Below, piece by piece: positions 54,205-63,296 of a DNA stretch of 64,000 nt; position 1 is the first letter of the stretch, and each line of letters begins with the position of its first letter. The stretch comes from JAEUIX01 sp964611125. Its GTDB lineage: Bacteria > Planctomycetota > Phycisphaerae > Phycisphaerales > UBA1924. The stretch spans positions 62,001 to 126,000 of the forward strand of contig CAZSZO010000006.1 in the NCBI GenBank assembly GCA_964611125.1, in the 5' to 3' direction. Made by a program: the position numbers and the translations under genes. Under the pieces are notes generated by a model that worked only from the letters and a program-made list of their open reading frames with translations, was not told the DNA's origin and did not search any database.

Positions 54205-54849
54205 CTAGGAATCGATCGGCGCTGAGACCTGGGTCCGGGCGAGCGTGGCGCCCCGCGTGGCCAGGGCCTGGCGAAGACGGCCGAAGTAGAGCTCCGACCC
54301 TTCGCGGAGGCGGCGGCGAACGGTGGATTCGGGGAGCGAGAGGGCTGCGCTGATGGCCTTGATCGGCGCTTCCTCGAACAGGCGCAGCCGCACGCACTCG
54401 CGCAGCTCGTCGGGCAGCGAGGCCAGGGCCGCGCGCATGATCGCGGCCCGCTCATCGCGATGGGCGCCGCGGCTGGGGGTGCTGGCGAGCCCGGGGGTCG
54501 AGGAGCCCAGCGGCGCGGGGGGGGAGGCGGCGTGCCCGCCCGGCCCTCCGCCGCGTTTGGCGGCGAAGTGGTGGTCGGCGGCCCCGGCGATGGCGCGGTC
54601 GGCGAGGGTGAGCAGGTAGGAGCGGAGAGACCTGGGCCCGCGCCATTCGAACCGGTCGCGCGACTGCCAGAACGAGGCCAGCACCTCCTGGGCCAGATCC
54701 TCGGCCTGCAGCCGCGCCCGCAGGCCGGCGCTCATCCGCGAATCGATGGCGACAATCAGCCACGCCAGCGGCGCCAGCGCCAGCACATCGGCGATGGTCC
54801 GCGGCGCCGGGCCGAAGTCCACGCTGCTCGCATCTGGCGCCTCACGCAT
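54205..54849 (-). CDS. ECF-type RNA polymerase sigma factor
   Basis: 214 residues. Region 2 is around LQAEDLAQEVLASFWQSRDRFEWRGPRSLRSYLLTLADRAI, and region 4 around LPDELRECVRLRLFEEAPIKAISAALSLPESTVRRRLREG. The region between is long and Gly/Pro-rich. The kinase gene starts 52 bp after its stop on the same strand, repeating the ECF/kinase arrangement at 968-4473. By inference, the kinase modulates this sigma factor. The start at 54849 gives a slightly long N-terminus; ATG 54735 lies too far inside region 2. Confidence 0.85.
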   Translation of the reverse strand: MREAPDASSVDFGPAPRTIADVLALAPLAWLIVAIDSRMSAGLRARLQAEDLAQEVLASFWQSRDRFEWRGPRSLRSYLLTLADRAIAGAADHHFAAKRGGGPGGHAASPPAPLGSSTPGLASTPSRGAHRDERAAIMRAALASLPDELRECVRLRLFEEAPIKAISAALSLPESTVRRRLREGSELYFGRLRQALATRGATLARTQVSAPIDS

Positions 54850-55029
54850 GCTCCAGGATCCTGAGTTCGCCCGACTTCCCCCTCCACCGGCTGGGCCAAT
54901 AATGGTAGGTGCGCAGGCTCACCACCCCTCCTCCACCCGCCCCACGGCCCCCGTTGCGCAGCCCGGCGCGGCGACCGTGGACCGTATCGTTCCCAGCCCA
55001 GTATCATTCAGCCCCGCAGACCATTATCG

Positions 55030-57937
55030 ATGGCCCCCGACACCAGCCACATCGCCTTCGTCTCGGCCACCAGCCGCGACCTGAAGACCTGCCGCCAGGC
55101 GGTTCGAGATGCCCTGCTCACGCTCGGCAATGCTCCGCACGCGCCTGAGCCCGCCGCAGCCGTCGAGAAACGCCGGAGCCCTCTCCAGGAGCGCGTCGAA
55201 CGCCTGCGAGCTGACCTCGCCCGCGCCACGCGGCCGCTCTGGTGGGGGCTGGGCCTGAGCGCGGCCGCGACCGTCGCCCTCACCCCGGGCGTGAGTGTGG
55301 CCGGCCAGGGAGCCTCGACAGACCAACAGACCCCGGTCAACACGCCGCGTTTGGAGAAGGTGGAGTCGGACCCGGACGCCCGGCGCCGTTCCATCCAGTC
55401 CGTCGCCGATGCCTACGCACGCCTGCAGAGCGAACTGAAGGACCTCAAGCTCACCCCCGACCAGGTCTGGGATCGGGCCCTGGCCAGCGTGGCCGAGCGC
55501 GAGAAGATGGACGCGGCCCGATTGCGCTCGGAGATCGCGCTGTTCGTGGCGGCGGTGAGGGCCGACCCGGGCGCGGGCTTCATGGACCGGGCGCTGGCGG
55601 ACTTCGGGGAGCGGAAGTTCGGCGGCGCGGCTGAGAACGCCGCCAAGGCCGCCGACGCCGCGCAGGCCGCTGACGAAGTCCGCCGCACCCGCGCCGCAGA
55701 GCGCAAGGCCCGCAACCTTCAAGGTCAGTGGTTTGGCGCCTCGGGCCACTACGAGCAGGCCGTCAACGCCTTTGAGCAGGCCCTCGCGCTCACCGCGCGG
55801 TCCGAAGCCCCCGCCGAGTGGGCGGAGTTGCAGGTCCGCCTCGCCAACGCAGCCGCCAAGTGGGCCAACCGGTCGGAGGGCCCGGCGATTGCCGAGCGCC
55901 TCGCCCGGGCGGTGGCGGCGCATCGCGCGGCGATGGAAGTGTTCACTAGAGCCGATCGGCCGCAGGACTGGGCCGCGGCGCAGATCAACCTGGGTCTCGC
56001 GCTATGGAATCAGGCGTTGTCGGCAGGCTCCGGCCCGGCGCGGGACCGGCTCCTGAGCGAGGCTGTTGCGGCGTATCGCGCGGCGCTGGAGGTGTACACC
56101 CGCGCCGACCAGCCGCAGGGCTGGGCCGCGGCGCAGAACAACCTTGGGGCCGCGCTGCGCGACCAGGCGTCGGCAAGTTCCGGCCCGGAGCGGGCCCGGC
56201 TGCTGGGCGAAGCTGTGTCGGCGTTCAACGCGGTGCTGGAGGTGTTCACCCGCGCCGACCAGCCGCAGGGCTGGGGCAGGACGAAAGTGAACTTGGGTGC
56301 CGCGCTGAGCGACCAGGCGTCGACGAGCCCCGCCCCGGAGCGCACCCGGCTGCTAGGCGACGCCTTGGCGGCGTACCGAGCGGCCCTTGAGGTGCACACC
56401 CGAGCCGACCAGCCGCAGGACTGGGCCAGGACGCAGAACAACCTCGGGGCCGCGCTGCGCGCTCAGGCGTCGGCGACCTCCGGCCCGGATCGGGCCCCGC
56501 TGCTGGCTGAGGCCGTGGCGGCTTACCGAGCGGCCCTGGAGGTGCACACCCGAGCCGACCAGCCGCAGGACTGGGCCAGGACGCAGAACAACCNNNNNNN
56601 NNNNNNNNNNNNNNNNNNNNNNNNNNNNNNNNNNNNNNNNNNNNNNNNNNNNNNNNNNNNNNNNNNNNNNNNNNNNNNNNNNNNNNNNNNNNNTCGGGGA
56701 CGCGCTGAGCGATCAGGCGTCGGCGACCCCCGGCCCGGAGCGGACCCGGCTCTTGGGCGAGGCCGTGGCCGCATACCGCGCGGCCCTGGAGGTCCGCACC
56801 CGCGCCGACCAGCCCAGAGACTGGGCCATCACGCACTTCAACCTGGGCGTCGCGCTGAGTGCTCAGTCGTCGGCGAGCCCCGGCTCGGAGCGCACCCGGC
56901 TCCTGAACGAGGCCGTGGCGGCATATCGCGCGGCCCTGGAGGTCCGCGCCCGCGCCCACGAGCCGCGAGACTGGGCCATGACGCAGTACAATCTTGGCCT
57001 CGTGCTGTGGAAACAGGCGTCGGCGAGCTCCGCCCCGGAGCGCACCCGGCTGCTGGGCGAGGCCGTGGCGGCGTACCGCGCGGCCCTGGAGGTGCACACC
57101 CGCGCCGACGAGCCGCAGTATTGGGCCATGGCGCAGAACAACCTGGGGGTCGCGCTGCGCGATCAGGCGTCGGCGAGCTCCGCCCCGGAGCGCACCCGGC
57201 TTCTGAACGAGGCCGTGGGGGCGTACCGCGCGGCCCTGGATGTGTACACCCGCGCCGACCAGCCGCAGGACTGGGCCGGGACGCAGAACAACCTCGGGGC
57301 CGCGCTGAGCGATCAGGCGTCGGCAAGTCCCGGCCCGGAGCGGGCCCGGCTGCTGGGCGAGGCCGTGGCTGCGTACCGCGCGGCCCTGGAGGTGCACACC
57401 CGCGCCGACCAGCCCAAAGACTGGGCCGTGACGCAGCACAACCTGGCTATCGCGCTGAGCGATCAGGCTTCGGCGAGCCCCGCCCAGGAGCGGTCCCTGC
57501 TACTCGGCGAGGCTGTGGCGGCGTTCCGCGCGGCGCTCGAGGTGTACACCCGCGCCGACAAGCCCAGAGACTGCGCCACCACGCACTACAACCTGGGGAA
57601 CGCGCTGCGCGATCAGGCCTCGGCCAGCCCCGGCCCGGAGCGGGCCCGGCTGCTGGCTGAGGCCGCGGCGGCGTACCGCGCGGCCCTGGAGGTGTACACC
57701 CGCGCCGACCTGCCGCAGGACTGGGCCGACACGCAGAACAACCTGGCGCTGGCGCTCCGCGATCAGGCCGCGACGGTGGCGGGGGCGGAGCGGGTGACGC
57801 TGTTGCGATCCGCCGCGGCGGCGATGCGGGCGGCGTTCGACGTGTACACGAAAGAGGTGGATCCGCAAGGCTTCACCGCCCGCCAGAAGTGGATCGCAGC
57901 GGTCGAGGCGGAGATCGTCAAGCTCTACGGCCGCTGA
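55030..57937 (+). CDS. TPR-repeat protein with truncated DUF4062-like N-terminus (spans a scaffold gap)
   Basis: The reading frame runs from ATG 55030 to 56593, meets 100 N, and resumes at 56694 in another frame to the TGA at 57935-57937. If the 100 N are removed the two frames become one, giving about 935 residues. Residues 7-33 (HIAFVSATSRDLKTCRQAV) match the first strand and helix of DUF4062, but the rest of that domain is absent. A hydrophobic stretch (LWWGLGLSAAATVAL) follows, then TPR units of exactly 50 residues with the pattern AYRAALEVxTRADxPxDWAxTQNNLGxALRDQA. The long array suggests a protein-binding scaffold. The partner is unknown, and DUF4062 is often found in STAND-type NTPases. 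No NTPase is seen here. Confidence 0.8.
55881..57889 (+). repeat. 150-bp tandem repeat array (TPR units)
   Basis: The anchor CGGCCCTGGAGGTG and variants recurs every 150 bases: about 55931, 56081, 56231, 56381 and 56531 before the gap, and 56781, 56931, 57081, 57231, 57381, 57531 and 57681 after it, with a weaker copy at about 57831. Many copies are nearly identical in DNA, which points to recent tandem duplication. Confidence 0.9.
56594..56693. other. Scaffold gap of exactly 100 N
   Basis: A run of 100 N of unknown true length inside the 150-bp repeat array. The flanks (…AGAACAACC | TCGGGGACGC…) join as one seamless repeat, and the anchors at 56531 and 56781 are 250 apart, that is 150 plus 100. 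The real gap should therefore be zero or a multiple of 150 bp. Confidence 0.95.
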
Positions 57938-58033
57938 ACCGCGAGAACCGTGACCCTGCCGCCACGCTCGTCGCGCTTGTCCCCCGCTCCCGCTCCCGCC
58001 GTCACCCCCACCCCCCCCTTGCCCCCTTGCCCC

Positions 58034-59395
58034 CTACCCGCCCTTCCTCCGCCGGCGGATCTCCTCAAGCCGCTCGCCCATCGCCTTCTCGCCACCGTGC
58101 GTCGTCGGGCGGTAGTACTGCTTCTCAACACCCAGGTAGTCCTGCCCGCTGATCCCCGCTTCCACGCCGCCCTGCGCGGCGACATCATGCGAATAGACGT
58201 ACGCGGCGCGGTTCTCGCGCACCGGATCGCCGGCGCTCTTCAGCGCGGCCTTGCGCACGTTCCCATCCTTGAGGAATACCGGCACGGGGATCGTCCGACC
58301 CTCCTTGACGTCCGCCATGGCCTCGTCAATGGCGATGTAACTGGCGTTGCTCTTCGGCGCGAGCGACAGATAAATCGCGCACTGCGCCAGCGTGATCCGC
58401 GCCTCGGGCAGGCCGATGCGCTCCACCAGCTCCCAGCACGCCCCGGCGACCATGATCCCCCGCGGATCGGCGTTGCCGATGTCCTCGCTGGCCAGGATCG
58501 CCAGCCGGCGGGCGATGAACCGCGGGTCCTCGCCGCCCTCCAGCATGCGGGCGATCCAGTACACCGCCGCGTCGGGGTCGCTCCCGCGCACGCTCTTGAT
58601 CATCGCGCTCGCGGCGTCGTAGTGCTCATCGTCGCCGTAGACCGCGGCCTTCTGCTGGATCGAGTCCTCCGCCACGACCCGGGTGATCTGAATCTCCGTC
58701 TCGTCCCCGGGCGCCCGGCTTGACAGCACCGCCACCTCCAGCGCCGTCAGGGCCCGCCGGGCGTCGCCATCGCACTTGGCCGCCCACACCGCCAGGGCCT
58801 CGTCATCAACGCGCAAGTTCAGCCGCCCGTACCCCCGCTCCGCGTCGCCGATGGCCCGTCGCAGCAGGTCGATAACCTCGGCCTCGCTCAGCGGCTCCAA
58901 CCGCAGCAGCGTGCTCCGGCTCACCAGAGCCGAGTTGACTGCAAACAGCGGGTTCTCCGTCGTCGCCCCGATCAGGGTGATCACTCCGCGCTCCACATCG
59001 CCCAGCAGCACATCCTGCTGGCTCTTGCTGAAGCGGTGGATCTCATCGAGGAACAGGATCGTTCGCTGCCGCGAGTCGCCCAGCCGGCGACGGGCCAGGT
59101 CGATGATCTCGCGGATCCGGGCCACACCCGCCGCCGCGGCGTTCTCCCGCTCAAAGGCCCAGCCCATCGTCCCGGCGATCGCCTCCGCCAAGGTCGTCTT
59201 CCCGGTGCCGGGCGGGCCGAACAGGATGATGCTGGTCAGCGACCCCGCCGAGATCATCCGCCGCAGCAGCTTGCCCTCACCCAGGATGTGCCGCTGACCG
59301 CCGATCTCATCGAGCGTCCGTGGGCGCATCCGCACCGCCAGCGGGGCCACTGACCGAACCGCCTCCTCGCGCTTGCCCGCCCATAGGTCGGCCAT
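58034..59395 (-). CDS. rarA: Replication-associated recombination ATPase RarA/MgsA
   Basis: 453 residues from ATG 59395 (MADLWAGKREE); the longer frame to 59470 adds an unlikely N-terminus. AAA motifs: MRPRTLDEIGGQRHIL, Walker A GPPGTGKTT, Walker B ILFLDEIHRFSKSQQD, sensor 1 LIGATTENP, and an arginine finger in SRSTLLRLEPLS. The C-terminal MgsA_C part shows DPDAAVYWIARMLEGGEDPRFIARRLAILASEDIGNADP and YLGVEKQYYRP. It acts at stalled replication forks with the clamp loader and SSB. Confidence 0.95.
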   Translation of the reverse strand: MADLWAGKREEAVRSVAPLAVRMRPRTLDEIGGQRHILGEGKLLRRMISAGSLTSIILFGPPGTGKTTLAEAIAGTMGWAFERENAAAAGVARIREIIDLARRRLGDSRQRTILFLDEIHRFSKSQQDVLLGDVERGVITLIGATTENPLFAVNSALVSRSTLLRLEPLSEAEVIDLLRRAIGDAERGYGRLNLRVDDEALAVWAAKCDGDARRALTALEVAVLSSRAPGDETEIQITRVVAEDSIQQKAAVYGDDEHYDAASAMIKSVRGSDPDAAVYWIARMLEGGEDPRFIARRLAILASEDIGNADPRGIMVAGACWELVERIGLPEARITLAQCAIYLSLAPKSNASYIAIDEAMADVKEGRTIPVPVFLKDGNVRKAALKSAGDPVRENRAAYVYSHDVAAQGGVEAGISGQDYLGVEKQYYRPTTHGGEKAMGERLEEIRRRRKGG

Positions 59396-59486
59396 GCCGA
59401 AGACTAGGTGGCGATCGTCCGATCTCCTGTTCATCCTCGCGATCATTCGACAAGGTTGAAGTGTTTGCATACGCTAACATAACGCC

Positions 59487-60311
59487 GTGGTTCCCTCCCT
59501 CCCCATCCTGCTGCTGCTCGCCCTCGCCTGGGCCGCGTGGACGCCGCTGGCGTGGTTCATCGCCAGCAACCCCCGGGGCGACGTGCCGACGGGTTTCGCG
59601 GTCATCGTCAACTGGTTCTTCACGCGCTTCTACCACCGCTTGTCCGTCGTGGGGGCCGAACACGTACCGCCCCGCCGCCTTCCCCCGGCCAAGACCGATC
59701 GCCCGGACTTCCTCACCGCCCCGGTCGGCGCCACCCCCTCGGCGTCACCCGTCCCGCCGCCGCGCGGCCTGGTGGTGATCTGCAACCACACCGCGGGGCT
59801 CGACCCGCTGTTGATTCAGTCGGTCTGCCCGTTCTACATCCGCTGGATGATGGCCACGGAGATGCGGGTCAAGGCCCTCGAGCCGCTCTGGCGCTGGCTG
59901 GAGATCATCTTCGTCGGGGCCGATGGCGCCCGCTCGGGCGCCTCGGAGCTCGCGGCGCTGAAGGACGTCCTGCGCGATCTCAAGGCCGGCGGGGTCATCG
60001 GCATCTTCCCCGAGGGGCGGCTGGAGCGCCCGGCCCAAGTCATCCACCCCTTTCAGCCCGGCGTGGGCGTGCTCATCGCCCGCAGCGGCGCCGAGGTGCT
60101 GCCGATGGTGGTCTCAGGCACGGCGTATTGCCCGCACGCATGGGGGTCGTTCTATCGCCCCGGCCGGGCCCGCCTGCGGGTGATGCCCAGGCTCGACTAC
60201 ACCGGCCAGAAAGCCGGCGATATCGTCGCCGATCTGCAGGCCAAGTACCTCGCCTGGACCGGCTGGCCGCTTACTCCGCCCGACCCGGCCCTCTCCCGGG
60301 TTGAGTCGTGA
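59487..60311 (+). CDS. 1-acyl-sn-glycerol-3-phosphate acyltransferase (PlsC-like)
   Basis: 274 residues from GTG 59487. An N-terminal hydrophobic helix (MVPSLPILLLLALAWAAWTPLAWF) tethers it to the membrane. The acyltransferase signatures are NHTAGLD (HX4D: His at about 103, Asp at about 108) and FPEGRLE (motif III), with VLPMVVSGTAY as the fourth block. It would acylate lysophosphatidic acid in phospholipid synthesis. It is transcribed divergently from rarA, with about 90 bp between. Confidence 0.88.
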   Translation: MVPSLPILLLLALAWAAWTPLAWFIASNPRGDVPTGFAVIVNWFFTRFYHRLSVVGAEHVPPRRLPPAKTDRPDFLTAPVGATPSASPVPPPRGLVVICNHTAGLDPLLIQSVCPFYIRWMMATEMRVKALEPLWRWLEIIFVGADGARSGASELAALKDVLRDLKAGGVIGIFPEGRLERPAQVIHPFQPGVGVLIARSGAEVLPMVVSGTAYCPHAWGSFYRPGRARLRVMPRLDYTGQKAGDIVADLQAKYLAWTGWPLTPPDPALSRVES

Positions 60312-60333
60312 TGAACGCCGCCGGCGGCCTGTG

Positions 60334-63225
60334 CTACTGGGGAAACCGCTTCTTCACCGCATCGAGCCGCTGCCGATGGATCGCCCGGTCAGGCTCCAGG
60401 ACGATCATCGCTTCGATCTGTCGGCGGGCCGAGTCGCCATCCTTCCGCTGCAGGGCCACCGCCGCGGCCCGCTCGCGATAGCGGGCCTCGTACGGGGCCA
60501 TCTGCGTCGCCCGCACCGCCTTCGCCCAGGCCTTGTCCAGCTCGCCGTACTGAACATACAGCGACGACAGCTGCGCGGCATAGGTCGGCGTCTTGTCCTC
60601 GCGCGCGTCGAGCCACACCAGGTGCGGGATCGCATCCCGCGGCGAAGGGCCGGCCTCTGTCGCCGGCGGCTCGGCCAGGCTCAGGTACAGCCGGGCCAAC
60701 GACCGGTGCGGCTCAGGATCGATCGGCCGCGCCGCGGCGTAGCGCTCCAGCAGCGGGGCCATCTCCAGCGTCGGCGTGTTGTTGTTCTTCACCATCGCCC
60801 GCGTCACCGCCAGTTCCAGCACATCGGGCTGAGCGGGGTAGTCGGCCAGCAGGCTCTCCATGACGCTGTCGGAGACGTCGAGCTGCTTACCACTGTCGCC
60901 CCCCCTCTCGCCCTCAGGGCCCTCAGCGTCATCCCCGCCCACGACCTCGTCGTGATCAGGCCCGGCCGCCGCGAGCAGCCGCTTGCGGGCCTCAGCCAGG
61001 ATCTGCTTGCGGCCCGGCTCGCCGGGGCGGGCCCGCAGGCCCCACGCCGCCAGTTGCTCACCCGCCCACGCCTTGAACCGCGTCATGAACTCCTCGCGCG
61101 AGACGCCCAGCACCTCGCGGTAGGCCTGGTCCTCGCGCACCCCCGCGGCGTACAGGTCCATCAGCTTCAGCGGCGCCCGCTGGCCCCAGGTGGTCACGAT
61201 GTACTCGTACATCCAGTGGCCCTGGGCATAAGCCAGTTGCCGGTCGGTCGGCTTCTTGGGCCGTACGAACGCCGCGTTGATCTCCACGAAGTCGAAGAGT
61301 TCCCCCGCCTCATAGGTGCGGGCGAGCAGGCGGCAGGTCTGTTCATCGCGGGGGGCCTGTTCCAGATGCACCGCCTGGGCCTCGGTGAACCAGTGCGGCA
61401 GGCGGTTGTTGGTCTTGCCCAGGCCCACGGTGTGCACATATTCGTGCCGCAGCACGCGCGGCCAGTCCCACGTCCCGCTGTGCGAGGCGCCGTCCCTGGG
61501 CGCCTCCATGGCGATGACCGGGCCGGTGCTGGCCGCGATGGTGTGGATCCTGGGCATGCCCGCGATACGCACCGCGAAGGCCCGGTGATTGGGCATGAGG
61601 TCGATGATCGTCCTCACCGGCGGCTGGTAGTCGAGCCCGTATTCCACCTGCTCGGGCGCCCCGGTCACGCGCCGGTGATTCTCCTCCAGCACCGGGAGCA
61701 TCTCGCGGGCCAGCACGCCGTCATCGCTGGTCGGCGCCGCGCCGCTGGGCTCGGGGGCCAGCCCCGGCGGGCCGCCCGGCGCACCCTTGAATCGCACGAT
61801 GAAGTGCTCGCTCTCGACCCGCTGGAAGGTCGCCACCTCGCGGACCAGCTTGAGCGAGTTGTCAGCCCGGACGTTGAAGGGGTCGAGCTCGCACGCGATC
61901 TGGAGCGTGTCGCCTGCGTCTTCGTCCTGCCCGGTCTGGATGTAAAGCAGCCCGAGGTCGATCAGCGGCTGCGGCCAGAAGGGCTCCAGGCGGGCCGCCC
62001 GCTTGAGCAGTTCGGCCGCGGCGCCGTACTGGCGGGCTTCGGAGAGCGCTCGCCCGGCTTCGTAGAGGGCCGCACCCGAGCCGGGCGAGAGCCGCTCGTA
62101 CCCCGCGAGGTCCTTCTCAAGGTCCGCAGGGTCGAAGCGCAGGGCGGTGATCGCGCAGCCGAGCTGCAGCAGCCCCCGGCTGAGCGGGTAGGCCCGCATC
62201 GCCCCGGTGGAGAGCCCGTCGGCCAGATCCGGATCACTCTGCCGCAGCATGGCGCGGATCCGCACCATCGCCGCCAGCGGCGACGGCGCCTGTCCCTTGA
62301 ACTCCGCCGCCGCGGCGCCGTCGGCGTCCTCCAGAGTCGCCCCCGCCACGACATCGAGCCGGGCCGCCACGGCCTCCGCCGCGCCCATGTCGAAGGCATC
62401 GACCGACATCCGCCCCACCAGGGCCCACGCCTCGGCGCAGCGCGGGTTCAGCGACAGCACCTGCTTGACCGCCTCGCCCGCCTTGGGCGAGTTGTCCTTG
62501 TCGTACAGCAGCTGGGCCTCGGCGAGCATGACCGGCCACGCGAGCAGGTCGAGCTGCTCGCGGGCCCGCTTCAGCGACACCATCAGGGCCTTGTGCGTCT
62601 CGCCCGGCTGGCCGACGGCCCCGCGCAGGCGCGCCGCGATCGCCGCCGCCCGCACCGCGTCGGCCACGTCGAGCGCCGAATTCTGCTGCTCCGCCGCCCC
62701 TTGCAGATACTCAACCGCCGGGCTCGCGCTCGCCATGGCGATGTCGCGCCGGCCCAACTGGTGGTACGCCTCCACCCGCAGCCGCACCGCCCGCATCGAT
62801 GATTCCTGCTCGATCAGCTTCAGCAGGGGCTCGAGCTCCCCCCGGTGCAGCATCGCCTCCGCCCGGTCGAGCACCGGGGCGTCGGGCGAGGTTAGTCCGT
62901 CTTCGAGGTACGCCCCGCGCACCAGGGCCCAGCGGGCCCGCCGCGCGGGAGAGTCGATGTCGTTCTCGGTGGCCACCCCGTGGAAGATCCGCAGGTCCTT
63001 GGCCTCGTCAGGCGTCAGGAACGGGGCCGAGATGGCCGCCGAGACCGCCGCCGAGAGCCCCGGCGGCTCCATCGGGGCCGCTGTGGCTGGCGGGGCGGTG
63101 GGGGGGGGCGGGGCGATCGACCCCAGAGACTGTCCCCAAAGCCCGCTGATCACCAGCGCGACACAGGTCGCGATCCGCACCCGCCGCCCGACACGCTGTG
63201 ATGACGCCGTTGGATTCGTGTTCAT
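60334..63225 (-). CDS. Secreted TPR and gluzincin-like metallopeptidase
   Basis: 963 residues with an N-terminal export signal (RIATCVALVISGLWGQSLG). The first 500 residues are helical TPR-like repeats. The middle holds a zinc-protease motif HEYVH (594-598) with a probable third ligand Glu615 in WFTEAQAVHLE, the peptidase MA-like pattern. More TPR helices follow to the end (EPHRSLARLYLSLAEPP..., SSLYVQYGELDKAWAKAVRAT...). Such MA-clan TPR proteins are common in planctomycetes. The substrate is unknown. It is followed 71 bp further upstream by the LolA-like gene on the same strand. Confidence 0.85.
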   Translation of the reverse strand: MNTNPTASSQRVGRRVRIATCVALVISGLWGQSLGSIAPPPPTAPPATAAPMEPPGLSAAVSAAISAPFLTPDEAKDLRIFHGVATENDIDSPARRARWALVRGAYLEDGLTSPDAPVLDRAEAMLHRGELEPLLKLIEQESSMRAVRLRVEAYHQLGRRDIAMASASPAVEYLQGAAEQQNSALDVADAVRAAAIAARLRGAVGQPGETHKALMVSLKRAREQLDLLAWPVMLAEAQLLYDKDNSPKAGEAVKQVLSLNPRCAEAWALVGRMSVDAFDMGAAEAVAARLDVVAGATLEDADGAAAAEFKGQAPSPLAAMVRIRAMLRQSDPDLADGLSTGAMRAYPLSRGLLQLGCAITALRFDPADLEKDLAGYERLSPGSGAALYEAGRALSEARQYGAAAELLKRAARLEPFWPQPLIDLGLLYIQTGQDEDAGDTLQIACELDPFNVRADNSLKLVREVATFQRVESEHFIVRFKGAPGGPPGLAPEPSGAAPTSDDGVLAREMLPVLEENHRRVTGAPEQVEYGLDYQPPVRTIIDLMPNHRAFAVRIAGMPRIHTIAASTGPVIAMEAPRDGASHSGTWDWPRVLRHEYVHTVGLGKTNNRLPHWFTEAQAVHLEQAPRDEQTCRLLARTYEAGELFDFVEINAAFVRPKKPTDRQLAYAQGHWMYEYIVTTWGQRAPLKLMDLYAAGVREDQAYREVLGVSREEFMTRFKAWAGEQLAAWGLRARPGEPGRKQILAEARKRLLAAAGPDHDEVVGGDDAEGPEGERGGDSGKQLDVSDSVMESLLADYPAQPDVLELAVTRAMVKNNNTPTLEMAPLLERYAAARPIDPEPHRSLARLYLSLAEPPATEAGPSPRDAIPHLVWLDAREDKTPTYAAQLSSLYVQYGELDKAWAKAVRATQMAPYEARYRERAAAVALQRKDGDSARRQIEAMIVLEPDRAIHRQRLDAVKKRFPQ

Positions 63226-63296
63226 GGATGTTCGTTGGTCGCTCCGACTCCGCGCCGCTCCCCGCTCCCCGCGCCCCGCTCCCTGCGGTCGCCGGC

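Noticed and set aside
55881..57889. CRISPR array
   Set aside because: Repeats are 150 bp with no spacers and are translated as 50-residue TPR units.
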